Shown piece by piece: positions 45,446-55,229 of a stretch of DNA of 64,000 nucleotides (positions are counted from its first letter, which is position 1; each line of letters starts with the position of its first letter). The notes below the pieces were generated by a model. It ran no database searches, was not told the DNA's origin, and worked only from the letters and a program-made list of their open reading frames with translations. The translations under genes were made by a program, and so were the position numbers. The stretch is taken from contig NZ_JAEULZ010000002.1 in assembly GCF_016793485.1 (NCBI RefSeq), positions 62,001-126,000 of the forward strand, written 5' to 3'. This stretch comes from Mesorhizobium sp. Lineage in GTDB: Bacteria > Pseudomonadota > Alphaproteobacteria > Rhizobiales > Rhizobiaceae.

Positions 45446-46403
45446 TCAGTTCAAGGCTGCAGGCCGCCCGTTTCGGAACATGTCGTCGAGTTGCATCACC
45501 TTGCTGCGATTATTGACACCGCCGAAGGCAAGCGACTTGTTGTCCGGGAGAAACAGCAAGTCTTGCGCGAACGGGCTGCAAGGTAATTTCACCACTACCG
45601 ACAGATTGCTTGCATCGAGCAGAACGACATCTGTCTCCAGAAATTGGCCTTCCCTGATCGTCGCAGCGATGAAGCTGCCGTCTCTGCTTCCACGCCAGCT
45701 TTGAACCCAGAAACCGCCGTCCGATTAGCTCGCTGCTTGCAATGATCTGCCCATCCGCAACGCGCGCGATGTGCGCCCTGCTCTCCTCAAAACCCTCGAC
45801 GAACGCCATAAGATTTCCGTCCGGCGACAGGCAGATCGCATCGACCACCGACTTCAGGTTGATTCTGCGAACGGGGGCGCCCGAAAAAGGCCAATGCCAG
45901 ATAGTGACATAGCTTGGTGGTAACTCGTCTGCGTCGCCAACCACGCGAGGCTGGTGCAGGACGAGCCAGACAGTTCTCGACAGATCATGCACAACGTCCG
46001 TTATCAATCCGTCGGGGAAAGAGAGACGCTTGCCCGCATGACCTGACGTGCTGCGAACGATGAGATCGCCGCACCACGAGCCATCCACAAGTTCGCGACC
46101 GTCCGGCGAAAATCTGACCGCACAGCCTTCGCCATCGCTGTCATTCTCAAAGTCGTGAGCGATCTCGCCCGACACCGGGTCGATGATCGCAATTCGACCA
46201 CTCGTCGATTTGACCGCGAGCTTGCTTCCATCAGGTGAAAAGCTCGTATGACAGGGATGAGAGAATGGAAGGCTGGACGAAAGCCTGCGTCGCGCTGCCA
46301 AGTCTACCACAATGACCCGACGACCGATGCCTGCAAGCAGTCGGCCATCGTCCGAGCAGGAAAAGCCACTGGCTGGCGGGAGGTTGAGGCGGGCTTGCTT
46401 CAT
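45446..46403 (-). pseudogene. Frameshifted WD40-like beta-propeller gene
   Basis: From ATG 46403 the minus-strand frame reads as repeated propeller blades (S-F-S-P-D-G-S-K-L-A-V, R-F-S-P-D-G-R-E-L, C-L-S-P-D-G-N-L-M-A-F). Near 45711-45713 the sense continues in the +1 frame: the new frame gives D-G-S-F-I-A-A-T, V-V-L-L-D-A-S-N-L and L-F-L-P-D-N-K-S-L-A-F-G-G and stops at 45446. Removing one base from the AAA (TTT on the minus strand) restores a 318-residue protein. Without repair, the frame stops at 45510 after a junk tail. It is either a pseudogene or a sequencing error. Function unknown. Confidence 0.75.
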
Positions 46404-46719
46404 GCCAACAGACTATCAACCGCTAGGTGCAGGCAAAGCAACTTGGATATCATTGAATATCGGTCTCGGCAGTACCCACCGTCTCTACGAATCTCGCGAG
46501 TATGGGTACGAGGAAACCATCGGCGGCACATGACAGCGCTTCAATTTTTGCTGCCTTGGAGTGCGCTGCCATGCGCACACCGGCGTCGCGCCTACTGGCG
46601 GGCCCCCGCGGAGGGACAGCCGCCGGCAGGCGGCGATACGGCCCGTGAGCGAAAAGAAACAGTCGCATTTGTGAAAAGAATGTCGAATAAGGGTGCCCCG
46701 CGAACAGAGAGGGAAGCAG
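46404..46719. other. Divergent gap before the agmatinase-family gene
   Basis: No convincing gene or structure seen in 316 bases. The last ~60 bases are AT-richer and hold the GAGAGGGAAG ribosome-binding site of the hydrolase gene. Confidence 0.45.
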
Positions 46720-47715
46720 ATGCCGGCGACAGCGATCGATCACGCTTTCACAGCGACGAAAAACACCGGCCGAGCCTATGACCCGACCTATGCCGGCGCG
46801 CTTTCCTTCATGCGGCGGCGCTACACCAAGAACGTCAAGGGCGCCGACGCGATCGTATGGGGCATCCCCTTCGACGCGGCCGTCACGAACCGGCCTGGCG
46901 CACGCTTCGGGCCGCAGGCGATCCGCCGCGCGGCCGCGATCTTCGACAACGACCCGCAATATCCGTTCCACCGGCAGCTCTTCGAGACCATGTCGGTGGT
47001 CGACTATGGCGACTGCCTGCTCGACAGCGGCAACCATCAGAAGACGCCTGCGACCATCGAGCGCGAGGCGGCAAAGCTCCTGAAATCCGGAGCGTTCCTG
47101 CTGTCGCTCGGCGGCGACCACTTCGTCACTTGGCCCCTCCTCAAGGCCCACGCCGCGATCCACGGGCCGCTGGCGCTCGTCCAGTTCGACGCGCATCAGG
47201 ACACGTGGGACGACGACGGCAAGCGGATCGACCATGGATCCTTCGTCGCACGCGCGGTCAAGGAAGGCATCATCGACCCCGACCGCTCCATCCAGATCGG
47301 CATTCGCACCCACGCGCCCGACGATTGCGGCATCAAGATCCTCTACGGCTACGAGGTCGAGGAGATGCGCGCCGCCGACATCGCCTACGCGATCGTCGAG
47401 CGCACCGGCGGCAGGAAGACCTACCTCACCTTCGATATCGACTGCCTGGACCCCGCCTACGCGCCAGGCACGGGCACCCCAGTCGCAGGTGGACCGTCGT
47501 CGGCTAAAATCCTGTCCGTGCTGCGGCAGCTCACTCAGGTCGATGTCGTCGGCGCGGACGTCGTGGAGGTTGCGCCGGCCTATGACCATGCCGATATAAC
47601 GGCCATCGCCGGCGCCACCGTCGCTATGCAATATCTCGGCCTTCTGGCGGAGCGAAAGGCAAGGCTGGACGGGGACCACAACGGTCATGACGCCAACCAC
47701 GCTGGCGGAATCTAG
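46720..47715 (+). CDS. speB: Agmatinase/ureohydrolase family protein
   Basis: A 331-residue binuclear Mn ureohydrolase. Metal ligands are His134 (G-G-D-H), Asp157, His159 and Asp161 (D-A-H-Q-D), Asp239 and Asp241 (F-D-I-D-C-L-D-P). The fold is arginase-like. Agmatinase (agmatine to putrescine plus urea) is the likeliest reaction, but guanidinobutyrase and similar enzymes share all of these residues. ATG 46720 is preceded by GAGAGGGAAG; an upstream in-frame start at 46693 is less likely. A His-rich tail (D-H-N-G-H-D-A-N-H) ends the protein. argC follows after 29 bases, giving a possible arginine/polyamine group. Confidence 0.88.
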   Translation: MPATAIDHAFTATKNTGRAYDPTYAGALSFMRRRYTKNVKGADAIVWGIPFDAAVTNRPGARFGPQAIRRAAAIFDNDPQYPFHRQLFETMSVVDYGDCLLDSGNHQKTPATIEREAAKLLKSGAFLLSLGGDHFVTWPLLKAHAAIHGPLALVQFDAHQDTWDDDGKRIDHGSFVARAVKEGIIDPDRSIQIGIRTHAPDDCGIKILYGYEVEEMRAADIAYAIVERTGGRKTYLTFDIDCLDPAYAPGTGTPVAGGPSSAKILSVLRQLTQVDVVGADVVEVAPAYDHADITAIAGATVAMQYLGLLAERKARLDGDHNGHDANHAGGI

Positions 47716-47744
47716 TTCTCAGCATCTCAGGTCAGACGATTGAA

Positions 47745-48677
47745 ATGAAACCGAAAATCTTCATCGACGGCGAACACGGAACCACCGGCCTCCAGATCAG
47801 GTCGCGGCTTGCCGGGCGCAACGACATCGAGGTCATTTCGATCCCGGTCGAGCGCCGTAAGGATGCCGAGGCCCGCGCAGATTTCCTGCGCACAGCCGAT
47901 GTCGCGATCCTCTGCCTGCCGGACGATGCCGCAAAGGAAAGCGTCGCGCTGATCGGCGACGCCGGCACGCGCGTCATCGACGCCTCCACGGCGCACCGCG
48001 TCGCCGATGGCTGGACCTACGGCTTTGCCGAAATGGACCGCGAGCAGTCGAAGAAGATCGCCGGGGCAAAGCTGGTGGCCAATCCCGGTTGCTGGCCGCA
48101 GGGCCCGATCGCGACGTTGCGCCCGCTGATCGAAGCTGGCCTGCTGCCGGCTGATTTCCCCGTCACCATGAACGGCATCTCCGGCTATTCAGGCGGCGGC
48201 CGTCAGATGGTCGAGGACTACGAGGCCAAGGGCGATGACGCACCCGAATACCTACCCTATGGGCTGACGTTCCAGCACAAGCACGTTCCGGAACTGAAGC
48301 TCTACGCTGGGTTGTCGCGCGATCCGCTGATACAGCCGGTCGTCGGCGATTTCGCGCAAGGCATGGTCACCGTCGTTCCGCTGCAACTCGGCACTCTCGA
48401 TCGTGTGCCCACCGGCGCGGAGCTCCACGCCGCGATCGCCGACCACTATGCCTCGCTAGAAAACTCGGTGGTCGAGGTCGCGCCTTTCGCGGCGACCGAG
48501 CGCACGCCGGAGCTCAACCCCGAGAGCTACAACGACACGAACCGCATGCGGCTGCACGTCTTCGCCAACGACAAACGCGCGCAGGCCGCCCTCGTCGCCG
48601 TCTACGACAATCTCGGCAAAGGCGCTTCCGGCGCGGCGGTCCAGAACATGGACATCATGCTGGGGCTGACGCGCTGA
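47745..48677 (+). CDS. argC: N-acetyl-gamma-glutamyl-phosphate reductase, type 2
   Basis: Third step of arginine synthesis, NADPH-dependent reduction of acetylglutamyl-phosphate. At 310 residues it is the shorter type 2 form. It has N-terminal I-D-G-E-H-G-T-T-G-L-Q and catalytic Cys116 in A-N-P-G-C-W-P-Q-G. It follows the agmatinase-family gene closely on the same strand; no terminator lies between it and the convergent ctaA stop 4 bases away. Confidence 0.95.
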   Translation: MKPKIFIDGEHGTTGLQIRSRLAGRNDIEVISIPVERRKDAEARADFLRTADVAILCLPDDAAKESVALIGDAGTRVIDASTAHRVADGWTYGFAEMDREQSKKIAGAKLVANPGCWPQGPIATLRPLIEAGLLPADFPVTMNGISGYSGGGRQMVEDYEAKGDDAPEYLPYGLTFQHKHVPELKLYAGLSRDPLIQPVVGDFAQGMVTVVPLQLGTLDRVPTGAELHAAIADHYASLENSVVEVAPFAATERTPELNPESYNDTNRMRLHVFANDKRAQAALVAVYDNLGKGASGAAVQNMDIMLGLTR

Positions 48678-48681
48678 CCGC

Positions 48682-49785
48682 TCAGCCGGCGACCTTGATC
48701 TCCGTCGGCAGCGGATAGGCGCCCTTCGTCCCGCGCCAATGCGCTGCCGCGAAGCCAAGCACGATCAGCGCAAAACCCTGATGCAGCAACGCCCAGTGGA
48801 GCGGCATGTGCATCAAGAGCGTGACGATCCCGATGACCGCCTGCAAAAGCACAAGGTGAAAAAGCACGAGCGCCCGACGCGCATGCGTTGTGCCCGGCAG
48901 ACATCGCCGCACGGCAATCATGTGCCAAAGGGCAAGCACGAAAACGACGTAAGCCCCCAGCCTGTGTGTGAACTGCACGGTCTTGACGTTCTCGAAGAAA
49001 TTCACCCAGGCCGGGCTCATGACAAAAAGGTCGGATGGAACGATCGCACCATCCATCAGCGGCCATGTGTTGTAGGTCAGCCCCGCATTGGTTCCCGCCA
49101 CCAGCGCCCCGAGGAAGCTCTGGAACAGCGCCACGATGACCAGCCAGCCTGCGAAACGTTGCGTGTTGCGATCGGCAGCAGGGGCGGAATGCGGCGCAAG
49201 TCCACGCGCAACGACCATTATCGCGGCGAAGATCGCGAAGGCGAGCGTCAGATGCGTCGCCAGCCGGTACTGGCTGACATCGGTGCGTTCGACGAGGCCG
49301 GACGCAACCATCCACCAGCCGACCACGCCCTGCAGCCCGCCGAGCGCCAGCAGGCCGACCAGTTTCGGTGTCAGGCCCGGCTCGATGCGCCGAGTCGCCC
49401 AGAAGGCGAGCAGAGGAATGGCGAACACGAAACCGACGCCTCGCGCCAGCAGCCTGTGCGCCCATTCCCACCAGAAGATGTATTTGAACTCCGCGAGGCT
49501 CATCCCCTTGTTGATCTGCTGGTACTGCGGGATCTGGCGATAAAGCTCGAGTTCCTCCTCCCACTGCGCTTCCGTCAACGGCGGGATGACACCGTGGATC
49601 GGCTTCCATTCGGTGATAGACAGGCCGGAATCAGTCAGCCGGGTGGCGCCGCCAACCAAAACCAGAGCAAACAGCATCAGCAACACGAAATAGAGCCAGC
49701 CGCGCACCAGCGTTCGGTTCGCCAGAAGGCGCTGGCGTTCGCCGAGCACATTGTCTGCCGTCGGGGTGGACAAAGCCTGTTGCAT
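48682..49785 (-). CDS. ctaA: Heme A synthase (COX15/CtaA type 2)
   Basis: Oxidises the methyl group of heme O to make heme A for cytochrome oxidase. The 367-residue membrane protein from ATG 49785 has about eight membrane helices and the four heme-ligand or substrate His positions, in [26 protein letters not shown] and L-L-H-Q-G-F-A. The longer in-frame N-terminus up to 49869 lacks conservation. It is separated from ctaB and the oxidase genes, as is usual in this group, and is divergent from DUF2842. Confidence 0.95.
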   Translation of the reverse strand: MQQALSTPTADNVLGERQRLLANRTLVRGWLYFVLLMLFALVLVGGATRLTDSGLSITEWKPIHGVIPPLTEAQWEEELELYRQIPQYQQINKGMSLAEFKYIFWWEWAHRLLARGVGFVFAIPLLAFWATRRIEPGLTPKLVGLLALGGLQGVVGWWMVASGLVERTDVSQYRLATHLTLAFAIFAAIMVVARGLAPHSAPAADRNTQRFAGWLVIVALFQSFLGALVAGTNAGLTYNTWPLMDGAIVPSDLFVMSPAWVNFFENVKTVQFTHRLGAYVVFVLALWHMIAVRRCLPGTTHARRALVLFHLVLLQAVIGIVTLLMHMPLHWALLHQGFALIVLGFAAAHWRGTKGAYPLPTEIKVAG

Positions 49786-49919
49786 GGCCGGGATAGGTGT
49801 ACCAAAGGCAGCCCTGTGGCAAGACGGGCACCATAGCGACAAGCCGTCGCGCACGCGACCGGTGGTCAATCGGCCGTTGCGTCACGCAAAGGGAGGCACT
49901 ATCCAACCGAGGGATGCCA

Positions 49920-50129
49920 ATGCGCTTGAAAAAACTTATAGGCACGATCTTGTTGATCGCTCTCGTGCTTGTCTACTCGGTCGTTGCAACGATCGTGGCG
50001 GTCGCGCAGCTTTCCGAATCCGGACCCTTCGTGCACCTTGCATTCTTCCTGCTGACCGGCCTTTTATGGATTTTGCCGGCAATGGGGATCATCAAGTGGC
50101 TGATGATTCCGCCTCGTCCCAAAAACTAG
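49920..50129 (+). CDS. DUF2842 small membrane protein
   Basis: A 69-residue protein with two membrane helices (about 8-30 and 41-59) of the DUF2842 family, found beside heme A synthase in alphaproteobacteria. The start is ATG 49920: GAGGGA lies 7 bases upstream, while ATG 49914 lies within that ribosome-binding site. The short basic tail P-P-R-P-K-N is typical. A role in oxidase assembly is suggested only by its neighbour. Confidence 0.85.
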   Translation: MRLKKLIGTILLIALVLVYSVVATIVAVAQLSESGPFVHLAFFLLTGLLWILPAMGIIKWLMIPPRPKN

Positions 50130-50142
50130 CACGAACACAGCG

Positions 50143-51189
50143 TCAGACGGTGACGACCATCTTGCCGCGATTGGCCAGGGGCGTCGTGATGCCCGAGAGC
50201 ATGGTGCGGACATGCGCCACGCTCTGATAGCGGCCGTTTATTGAGATGCGCGGCAGCGCCAGAAGGTGACGCGCGTGTCCGGCGCGCAGGACACCGTGAC
50301 GAGTCGTCACCGCGGACAGATATCCCGCCTCTCTCGCAAGTCCCACTTCCCTGCGTCCAACCGCTCCGGCGAAGCCGTAGGGATAGGCCAGATGACGCGG
50401 AGCCTTGCCCAGTTCCCCGCGCAGGCGGGCGACCACGTCGGTTATCTCGCGCCGGGCAACGGCCTCCGGCAGCCGCTTCAGATTATAGTGGTTGATCGTA
50501 TGCGATCCGATCGTGACAAGCGGATGCGCTGCGGCGGCGCGGATCTCGTCCCAGTTCATCAGGGTCTTGCGTCCCGGTGCGCCCGGGTCCACCCCGGCGA
50601 GAGCCGCGAATTTCCGGAGCGTTTGACGCTGTTCTTCTTCGGGCACTTCGCTCGTCAGGTGATCGCAGAGCCGCGCCAACGCGCCGGGGTTGGAACAATA
50701 GAGGATTTCCGTGCCGTTTGGCTTCGCCAACTGCAACGAAACCCCAGTATCTACGATGTCCTCGACGACGTCCCACCACAAATCGGCCGAGCCGTCGATT
50801 AGAGCAGGGGCAACATAGATGGTGAGTGGAGCCCCGTGACGTTCCAGCACCGGCAGCGCTTCGGTCAAATTGTCTCGGTAGGCATCGTCGGCGGTGATCG
50901 CCGCAAACCTGCCCCCGGCCCCGCCGCTTTTGATCCGCGCGACGGCTTCGTCCATCGAAACAAAGGCATAGCCATTGCCCTTCAAGTCGCCAACCAGGGC
51001 GTCAAGGAAATCGGGCTCAATGCTCAGATGCCGGTTTAGGCCGAACGGCTTCTCCGGCTTCGCGGTGACGCGGTGAAGCATTAGAATAGCACCGATCCCG
51101 CCGACCAGCGGCCGGGAAATCGAGGCCAGCCCCGAATACCGGGCGACGTTGAGGGCCAGTTTTCTGAAGACCTCACCCCCGTCGATCAT
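50143..51189 (-). CDS. Polysaccharide deacetylase (CE4/NodB-type)
   Basis: A 348-residue carbohydrate esterase-4 family protein that removes N-acetyl groups from a polysaccharide. Motif I is T-A-D-D-A-Y (99-104), where Asp101 and Asp102 act as base and metal ligand; the usual Phe and Gly are replaced by Ala. Motif II is H230-T-I-N-H234 (metal ligands) and motif III is A-Y-P-Y-G. There is no clear signal peptide, so cytoplasmic action or a cryptic N-terminal helix is possible. It is divergent from the GNAT-like gene and starts the polysaccharide region, where HfsH-type deacetylases modify adhesins. Confidence 0.85.
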   Translation of the reverse strand: MIDGGEVFRKLALNVARYSGLASISRPLVGGIGAILMLHRVTAKPEKPFGLNRHLSIEPDFLDALVGDLKGNGYAFVSMDEAVARIKSGGAGGRFAAITADDAYRDNLTEALPVLERHGAPLTIYVAPALIDGSADLWWDVVEDIVDTGVSLQLAKPNGTEILYCSNPGALARLCDHLTSEVPEEEQRQTLRKFAALAGVDPGAPGRKTLMNWDEIRAAAAHPLVTIGSHTINHYNLKRLPEAVARREITDVVARLRGELGKAPRHLAYPYGFAGAVGRREVGLAREAGYLSAVTTRHGVLRAGHARHLLALPRISINGRYQSVAHVRTMLSGITTPLANRGKMVVTV

Positions 51190-51275
51190 TCCTTCACCTT
51201 TTACGCCTAGTCTGACAATTCTCGATGCGCAGCACTAGGCAGCATCCGCATGGGATACGCCCCAAGGATTGAAGG

Positions 51276-52493
51276 ATGGTTGACGCGGACATGTCATTTC
51301 GCAATCAGTCCGCGTTCAGGGCCGAGGACCTGCCACGGGCGCGTGGCGTCAAGACGTCCATATCGATCCTTCCCTTAAGCAATTTGAACGTATACGCCGA
51401 ACTCGCTAGGGCTGGCGTACATGCACCGCCCCAGCATCCGCTGTGGTTAGAGGAATGGATTGCCAACGTCTCGCCTGACGGGTTTCTCACCACGATCGAC
51501 TGCGAAGGCGCACCAGCATGCGCACTGGCGCTGGAAATCGTAAAGTCCGGCCCTTTTCACATTGCCAGGTTCATTGGTGGCAGCCACGCAAATGGCAACT
51601 TCCCAGTGTCCGCCCGTTCCTTCCTCGGCTCCGGAACATTGGACATGGCAGCGCTCGTGTCCGCCATTCGCTCGCAACGTCCGAGGGTCGATGCGCTGGT
51701 GCTGGAGCGACTGCTGCCTGATCTCGAGGGGCTCGCGAACCCGCTTGGCACGATCGAGCATGTCACAAGCCCCAACGTCGCGTTGGCCGTAGACCTCAAT
51801 GGCGGTTTCGAAGCGCTTCTTGAGCGGGCAAGCGGCAAGCGGAAACGCAAGAAGCGCCGCGCACAACTCCGCAAATACGAAGCCGCCGGAGGTTTTCGCC
51901 GCATCGAGGCCAGCACCACGGTGGAAGTCGATCGCCTGCTCGATGCGTTTTTCGCGATGAAGGCGGGGCGCTTCCAGAAGATGGGCATCTCCAATGTCTT
52001 TGGCGACGTCGAAATCCAGAATTTCTTTCGATCGCTCTTTCGCGACGCGCTCCTCGAACCCACTCCGCCGTTTCAATTGCATGCGCTTGAAGTCGGCGGA
52101 AAGTTGCGTGCCGTCACGGCATCAAGCCTGCGCGGAAAGCGCATCATTTGCGATTTCGCGGCGATCGCCGAAGATGACCTGATAAGCACGAGCCCGGGCG
52201 AGTTCCTCTTTTTCGAGAACCTGCAGGCAGCCTGCGCGGCAGGCTTCGAAATCTACGATTTCAGCGTCGGAGACGAGCCATACAAGCGGCAGTGGTGCGA
52301 TATCGAGACGAACCACTTCGACATCGTGCTGCCCGTGTCGCCGAAGGGAAGGCTGCTCGCAGTCGCCCTGAAGTCACAGGCGAGCGTCAAGGCCTATGTA
52401 AAGAACAACTCCACGCTCTGGAATCTCGTGAAACGGCTACGACAGGCGGCTTCCGGCAAGCAGAATACCGAATCCCCGTCCCACGAGGATTGA
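51276..52493 (+). CDS. GNAT/FemAB-like acyltransferase of polysaccharide clusters (CelD/HfsK-like)
   Basis: A 405-residue protein with two halves of the acyl-CoA N-acyltransferase fold: the first covers about 60-180 and the second ~200-360. Visible in the second are K-R-K-R-K-K-R-R-A-Q-L-R-K-Y (a basic FemX/CelD-type stretch at ~188-202), R-F-Q-K-M-G and F-D-F-S-V-G-D-E-P-Y-K-like (Y-D-F-S-V-G-D-E-P-Y-K) near the end. Related proteins (CelD, HfsK) act on cell-surface polysaccharide, but its acyl donor and acceptor are unknown. GAAGG precedes the start. It is divergent from the deacetylase and convergent with the Wzc-like gene. Confidence 0.75.
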   Translation: MVDADMSFRNQSAFRAEDLPRARGVKTSISILPLSNLNVYAELARAGVHAPPQHPLWLEEWIANVSPDGFLTTIDCEGAPACALALEIVKSGPFHIARFIGGSHANGNFPVSARSFLGSGTLDMAALVSAIRSQRPRVDALVLERLLPDLEGLANPLGTIEHVTSPNVALAVDLNGGFEALLERASGKRKRKKRRAQLRKYEAAGGFRRIEASTTVEVDRLLDAFFAMKAGRFQKMGISNVFGDVEIQNFFRSLFRDALLEPTPPFQLHALEVGGKLRAVTASSLRGKRIICDFAAIAEDDLISTSPGEFLFFENLQAACAAGFEIYDFSVGDEPYKRQWCDIETNHFDIVLPVSPKGRLLAVALKSQASVKAYVKNNSTLWNLVKRLRQAASGKQNTESPSHED

Positions 52494-52500
52494 GGAACCG

Positions 52501-55011
52501 TCACGCCGCGAGAGACACCATCATCACACGGCCATAGCCTTGAGCCTGCAAGTCGTTGGCGGTGGCGACCGTTGTCTCATCGGCTTCGATAGCACTCACC
52601 ATGACTTCGGTTCCATCCGCCACGAGCCGACGAATTCCTTCCGCGTCCGATGCGCCGCATTCCACCACCACCACGTCATAGGCCGTGGCCAGCGCCCCCA
52701 TGATCGCAGGCAGCCTGTCTGCCGCCTGCATGGCGCGCACGGGATCGACCGTTCCGACCGGCATGACGTAGCAGTCGGAATAGCGGTCAGCATGGACCGC
52801 GTCTGTAAACTGCGCCTCCGACACAAGGAGATCAGTGATGCCGGCGAGAGAATCGCCATCCAACATAGGACGCGATGCGGCTCCAGAGGCGGTCAGATCG
52901 AGGAGCAGGACACGCAACCCGGAATCGGCCACCTCTCGGGCCACCATGACAGCAGCGGCGGCTCCTTCATCTCCTTCGGGCGAAACGAAAATAGCACGCG
53001 TGGCGTCGCCATTGATGAGCAAACCCGCAGCATCCTCGACAGTAACTCGGCCAACCTCTACCTGTTCAGCCGTGGCGAGCACCGGCGCTTCTGGTTTGGG
53101 GGCTTTTTGCAAGCGGCTGAAAAGGTTGCGCATCTCGGGGTCGCTCTCAATCGTGGCTGGGTCGTTCAACGTGGCATGGGCAGGCGCTTCGGACGGCGCG
53201 TCGTAACGCGCAGAATCCATGATTCTCTTGTGTCTCGACCAAGCCTCCGCGAACGTCGGATGACTGAGCTGCATGGCAGGCAGAGGCTGGCGTGCAAGAC
53301 GCAGAGGCTGGGTCGACAGCAACGCGCCCGTGCTTGTTTCGGCATGCGCAGGTTTCTGGGCGCTCAACTTTCCTTCGTGCATGTCGTGATCGCCAGCAAC
53401 CGCATCGACAGTTTCGGGAACCGGCAGGACGACGGGGGCAATTTGCGTCATTTTCGCGTCGGCATCGGCTTCAGGCTCTGCGACTGTCTCCTTTGGCCTC
53501 GAATCAGCGTCCGCAGATTTCGGCTGGACCGCCAAGCCGTCAGCGTGTGGTTCGCTAGTGGGGTCGAGTGAACCAGATGCCGTTTCGGCGCTGGAGACGC
53601 GCTTCCCTGGAGCCGGACGCATCGCCCGCCCCGAGAACAGTTCCTGCAGCAAAGTGACTATGGCCATGATTAGGAGGGAACCGGCAAAAGCCACGACCGC
53701 GATTGGAATCGGCTTCGGGAAATAAGGCTCCGACGGCACGATCGCGCGAGAAAATATGCGCGCGTCAGCTGGAAGATAGTTGCCATCCTTGCGGGAAGAA
53801 ACTTCACGATAGCGTGAGAGATAAGATTCAAGAAGTTCCCGCTGCGCGTTCGCCTCCCGCTCAAGGGCGCGCAACTCAACTTCTTCTTCTCCAGCCCGCG
53901 CGGACTCTGCCTTCAGAGTGTTCAGGTCCGCCAGCAACTGTTGCTCGCGAAGCTTGGCGGCGTTCGCTTCGGCCCCAAGCGCTTTCAATACATTTTGCGC
54001 CTCCGTGCGGATCTGCCTGTCGAGATCGGACAACTGCGAACGCAGGGAGCGGATGCGCGGATGATTATCGAGCATCGTCGTCGATAGATCAGCAATGTCG
54101 GACTGCAACTGCACCTGCCGCTCCCTGAGCCTCTGGATGAGCGGAGATGAAAGCACTTCCGGCAATGCGTCGAGCGACCCACCGCCTTGCAGCACCGCGC
54201 GAACGCTTGCCGCGTTCGCTTCAGCGGCGGCGCGACTCGCCCTGGTCCTCGACAACTCGGACGAGAGTTCCGAAAGCTGCTGCGTCGCAAGGGAGGAATT
54301 GTTCTGGCCGATAAGCAGGTCGGACTGCGCCCTGAAGGTGGCGACGCGCGCCTCGGCCTCCCTCACCCGCTGAGAGAGAGTCGCAATCTCCGGCTCCAGC
54401 CAGTTTGTCGCCTCAGAATTTGATTCGAGCTTCGCCGCGCTCTGCACTTCAAGATACGCGTCGGCCAGCGCGTTGGGGATTTCGGCGGCAAGCTTAGGGT
54501 CTTCCGACGACATCTCGATCACGATGACGCGTGACTTTTCGACGCGATAGACGTTCAATTTCTCGCGAAAAGCCTTGAGTACCCGCTCCTCTGGCGGAAT
54601 CTGGCTCGGATCGTTCTTCAGCCCCGCAACGACGAGCAGCCGGCTGAAAAATGACATGTCGGCGGCTTCGTCGAATTCCGGAACGTCCGCGAGATTGAGC
54701 TTCAACGCCACCTGCTTCAGAAGATCGGTCGACGTAATCACCTGAACTTGGCTGGTGACTCCCTCTTCATCCAGTAGCGGCCGCTCGTCTTCAGCGCCGG
54801 TCTGCGGACGAGTAAATACCGATTCCCGAGCTTCGATGAGAAGCCTGGTTTCGCCGCGATAGTGCGGCGTCGCATACCATGTCAGCACAAGTGCAGCGGC
54901 GGTAACCAGCAACGCTACCGCCAGAATCCGCCTCCAGCGGGCCATCAGACCTGCAAAGAGTCTTCCGAGGTCCACATCGACGTCACTGGCCGACGAATTT
55001 GCGTCCGACAT
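52501..55011 (-). CDS. Wzz/Wzc-type exopolysaccharide chain-length protein with degenerate kinase domain
   Basis: An inner-membrane protein of the ExoP/GumC/Wzc class, 836 residues from ATG 55011 (GGAG 9 bases upstream). It has a first membrane helix (~30-50), a periplasmic Wzz domain with long coiled coils (~190-420), a second helix (~440-460, preceded by P-K-P-I-P-I), a cytoplasmic low-complexity linker (~470-680) and a BY-kinase-like ATPase domain. Where Wzc has a P-loop G-x-x-G-x-G-K-S/T, this has S-P-E-G-D-E-G-A-A-A-A (bases 52963-52983): no Lys and no Ser/Thr. The Walker A-prime strand L-L-L-D-L remains. It is therefore probably a pseudokinase, controlling chain length without phosphorylation. 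Confidence 0.88.
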   Translation of the reverse strand: MSDANSSASDVDVDLGRLFAGLMARWRRILAVALLVTAAALVLTWYATPHYRGETRLLIEARESVFTRPQTGAEDERPLLDEEGVTSQVQVITSTDLLKQVALKLNLADVPEFDEAADMSFFSRLLVVAGLKNDPSQIPPEERVLKAFREKLNVYRVEKSRVIVIEMSSEDPKLAAEIPNALADAYLEVQSAAKLESNSEATNWLEPEIATLSQRVREAEARVATFRAQSDLLIGQNNSSLATQQLSELSSELSRTRASRAAAEANAASVRAVLQGGGSLDALPEVLSSPLIQRLRERQVQLQSDIADLSTTMLDNHPRIRSLRSQLSDLDRQIRTEAQNVLKALGAEANAAKLREQQLLADLNTLKAESARAGEEEVELRALEREANAQRELLESYLSRYREVSSRKDGNYLPADARIFSRAIVPSEPYFPKPIPIAVVAFAGSLLIMAIVTLLQELFSGRAMRPAPGKRVSSAETASGSLDPTSEPHADGLAVQPKSADADSRPKETVAEPEADADAKMTQIAPVVLPVPETVDAVAGDHDMHEGKLSAQKPAHAETSTGALLSTQPLRLARQPLPAMQLSHPTFAEAWSRHKRIMDSARYDAPSEAPAHATLNDPATIESDPEMRNLFSRLQKAPKPEAPVLATAEQVEVGRVTVEDAAGLLINGDATRAIFVSPEGDEGAAAAVMVAREVADSGLRVLLLDLTASGAASRPMLDGDSLAGITDLLVSEAQFTDAVHADRYSDCYVMPVGTVDPVRAMQAADRLPAIMGALATAYDVVVVECGASDAEGIRRLVADGTEVMVSAIEADETTVATANDLQAQGYGRVMMVSLAA

Positions 55012-55229
55012 GCATGCACGCTCCAAGCTAGTGGAAACGCACCGTAAAGAACTATGGTAACCCAGCGGTTAAAATACGCAGCGCCCAGTTGTAGATTGAC
55101 CGCGGAGCGAGCCCGATAAATCCCGATCAATTTTACCGCGCATTAACCCTAACAGGACGATAACGGCTGCAGACATTCCGCTGCCGGCAAAAGCCTTCGG
55201 CAGCCAGCCTGAAGGTTCGTGTTGGTTCC

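Noticed and set aside
46450-47700. Minus-strand frame of 416 codons over the agmatinase-family gene
   Set aside because: Shadow of a gene with all metal-binding residues in place.
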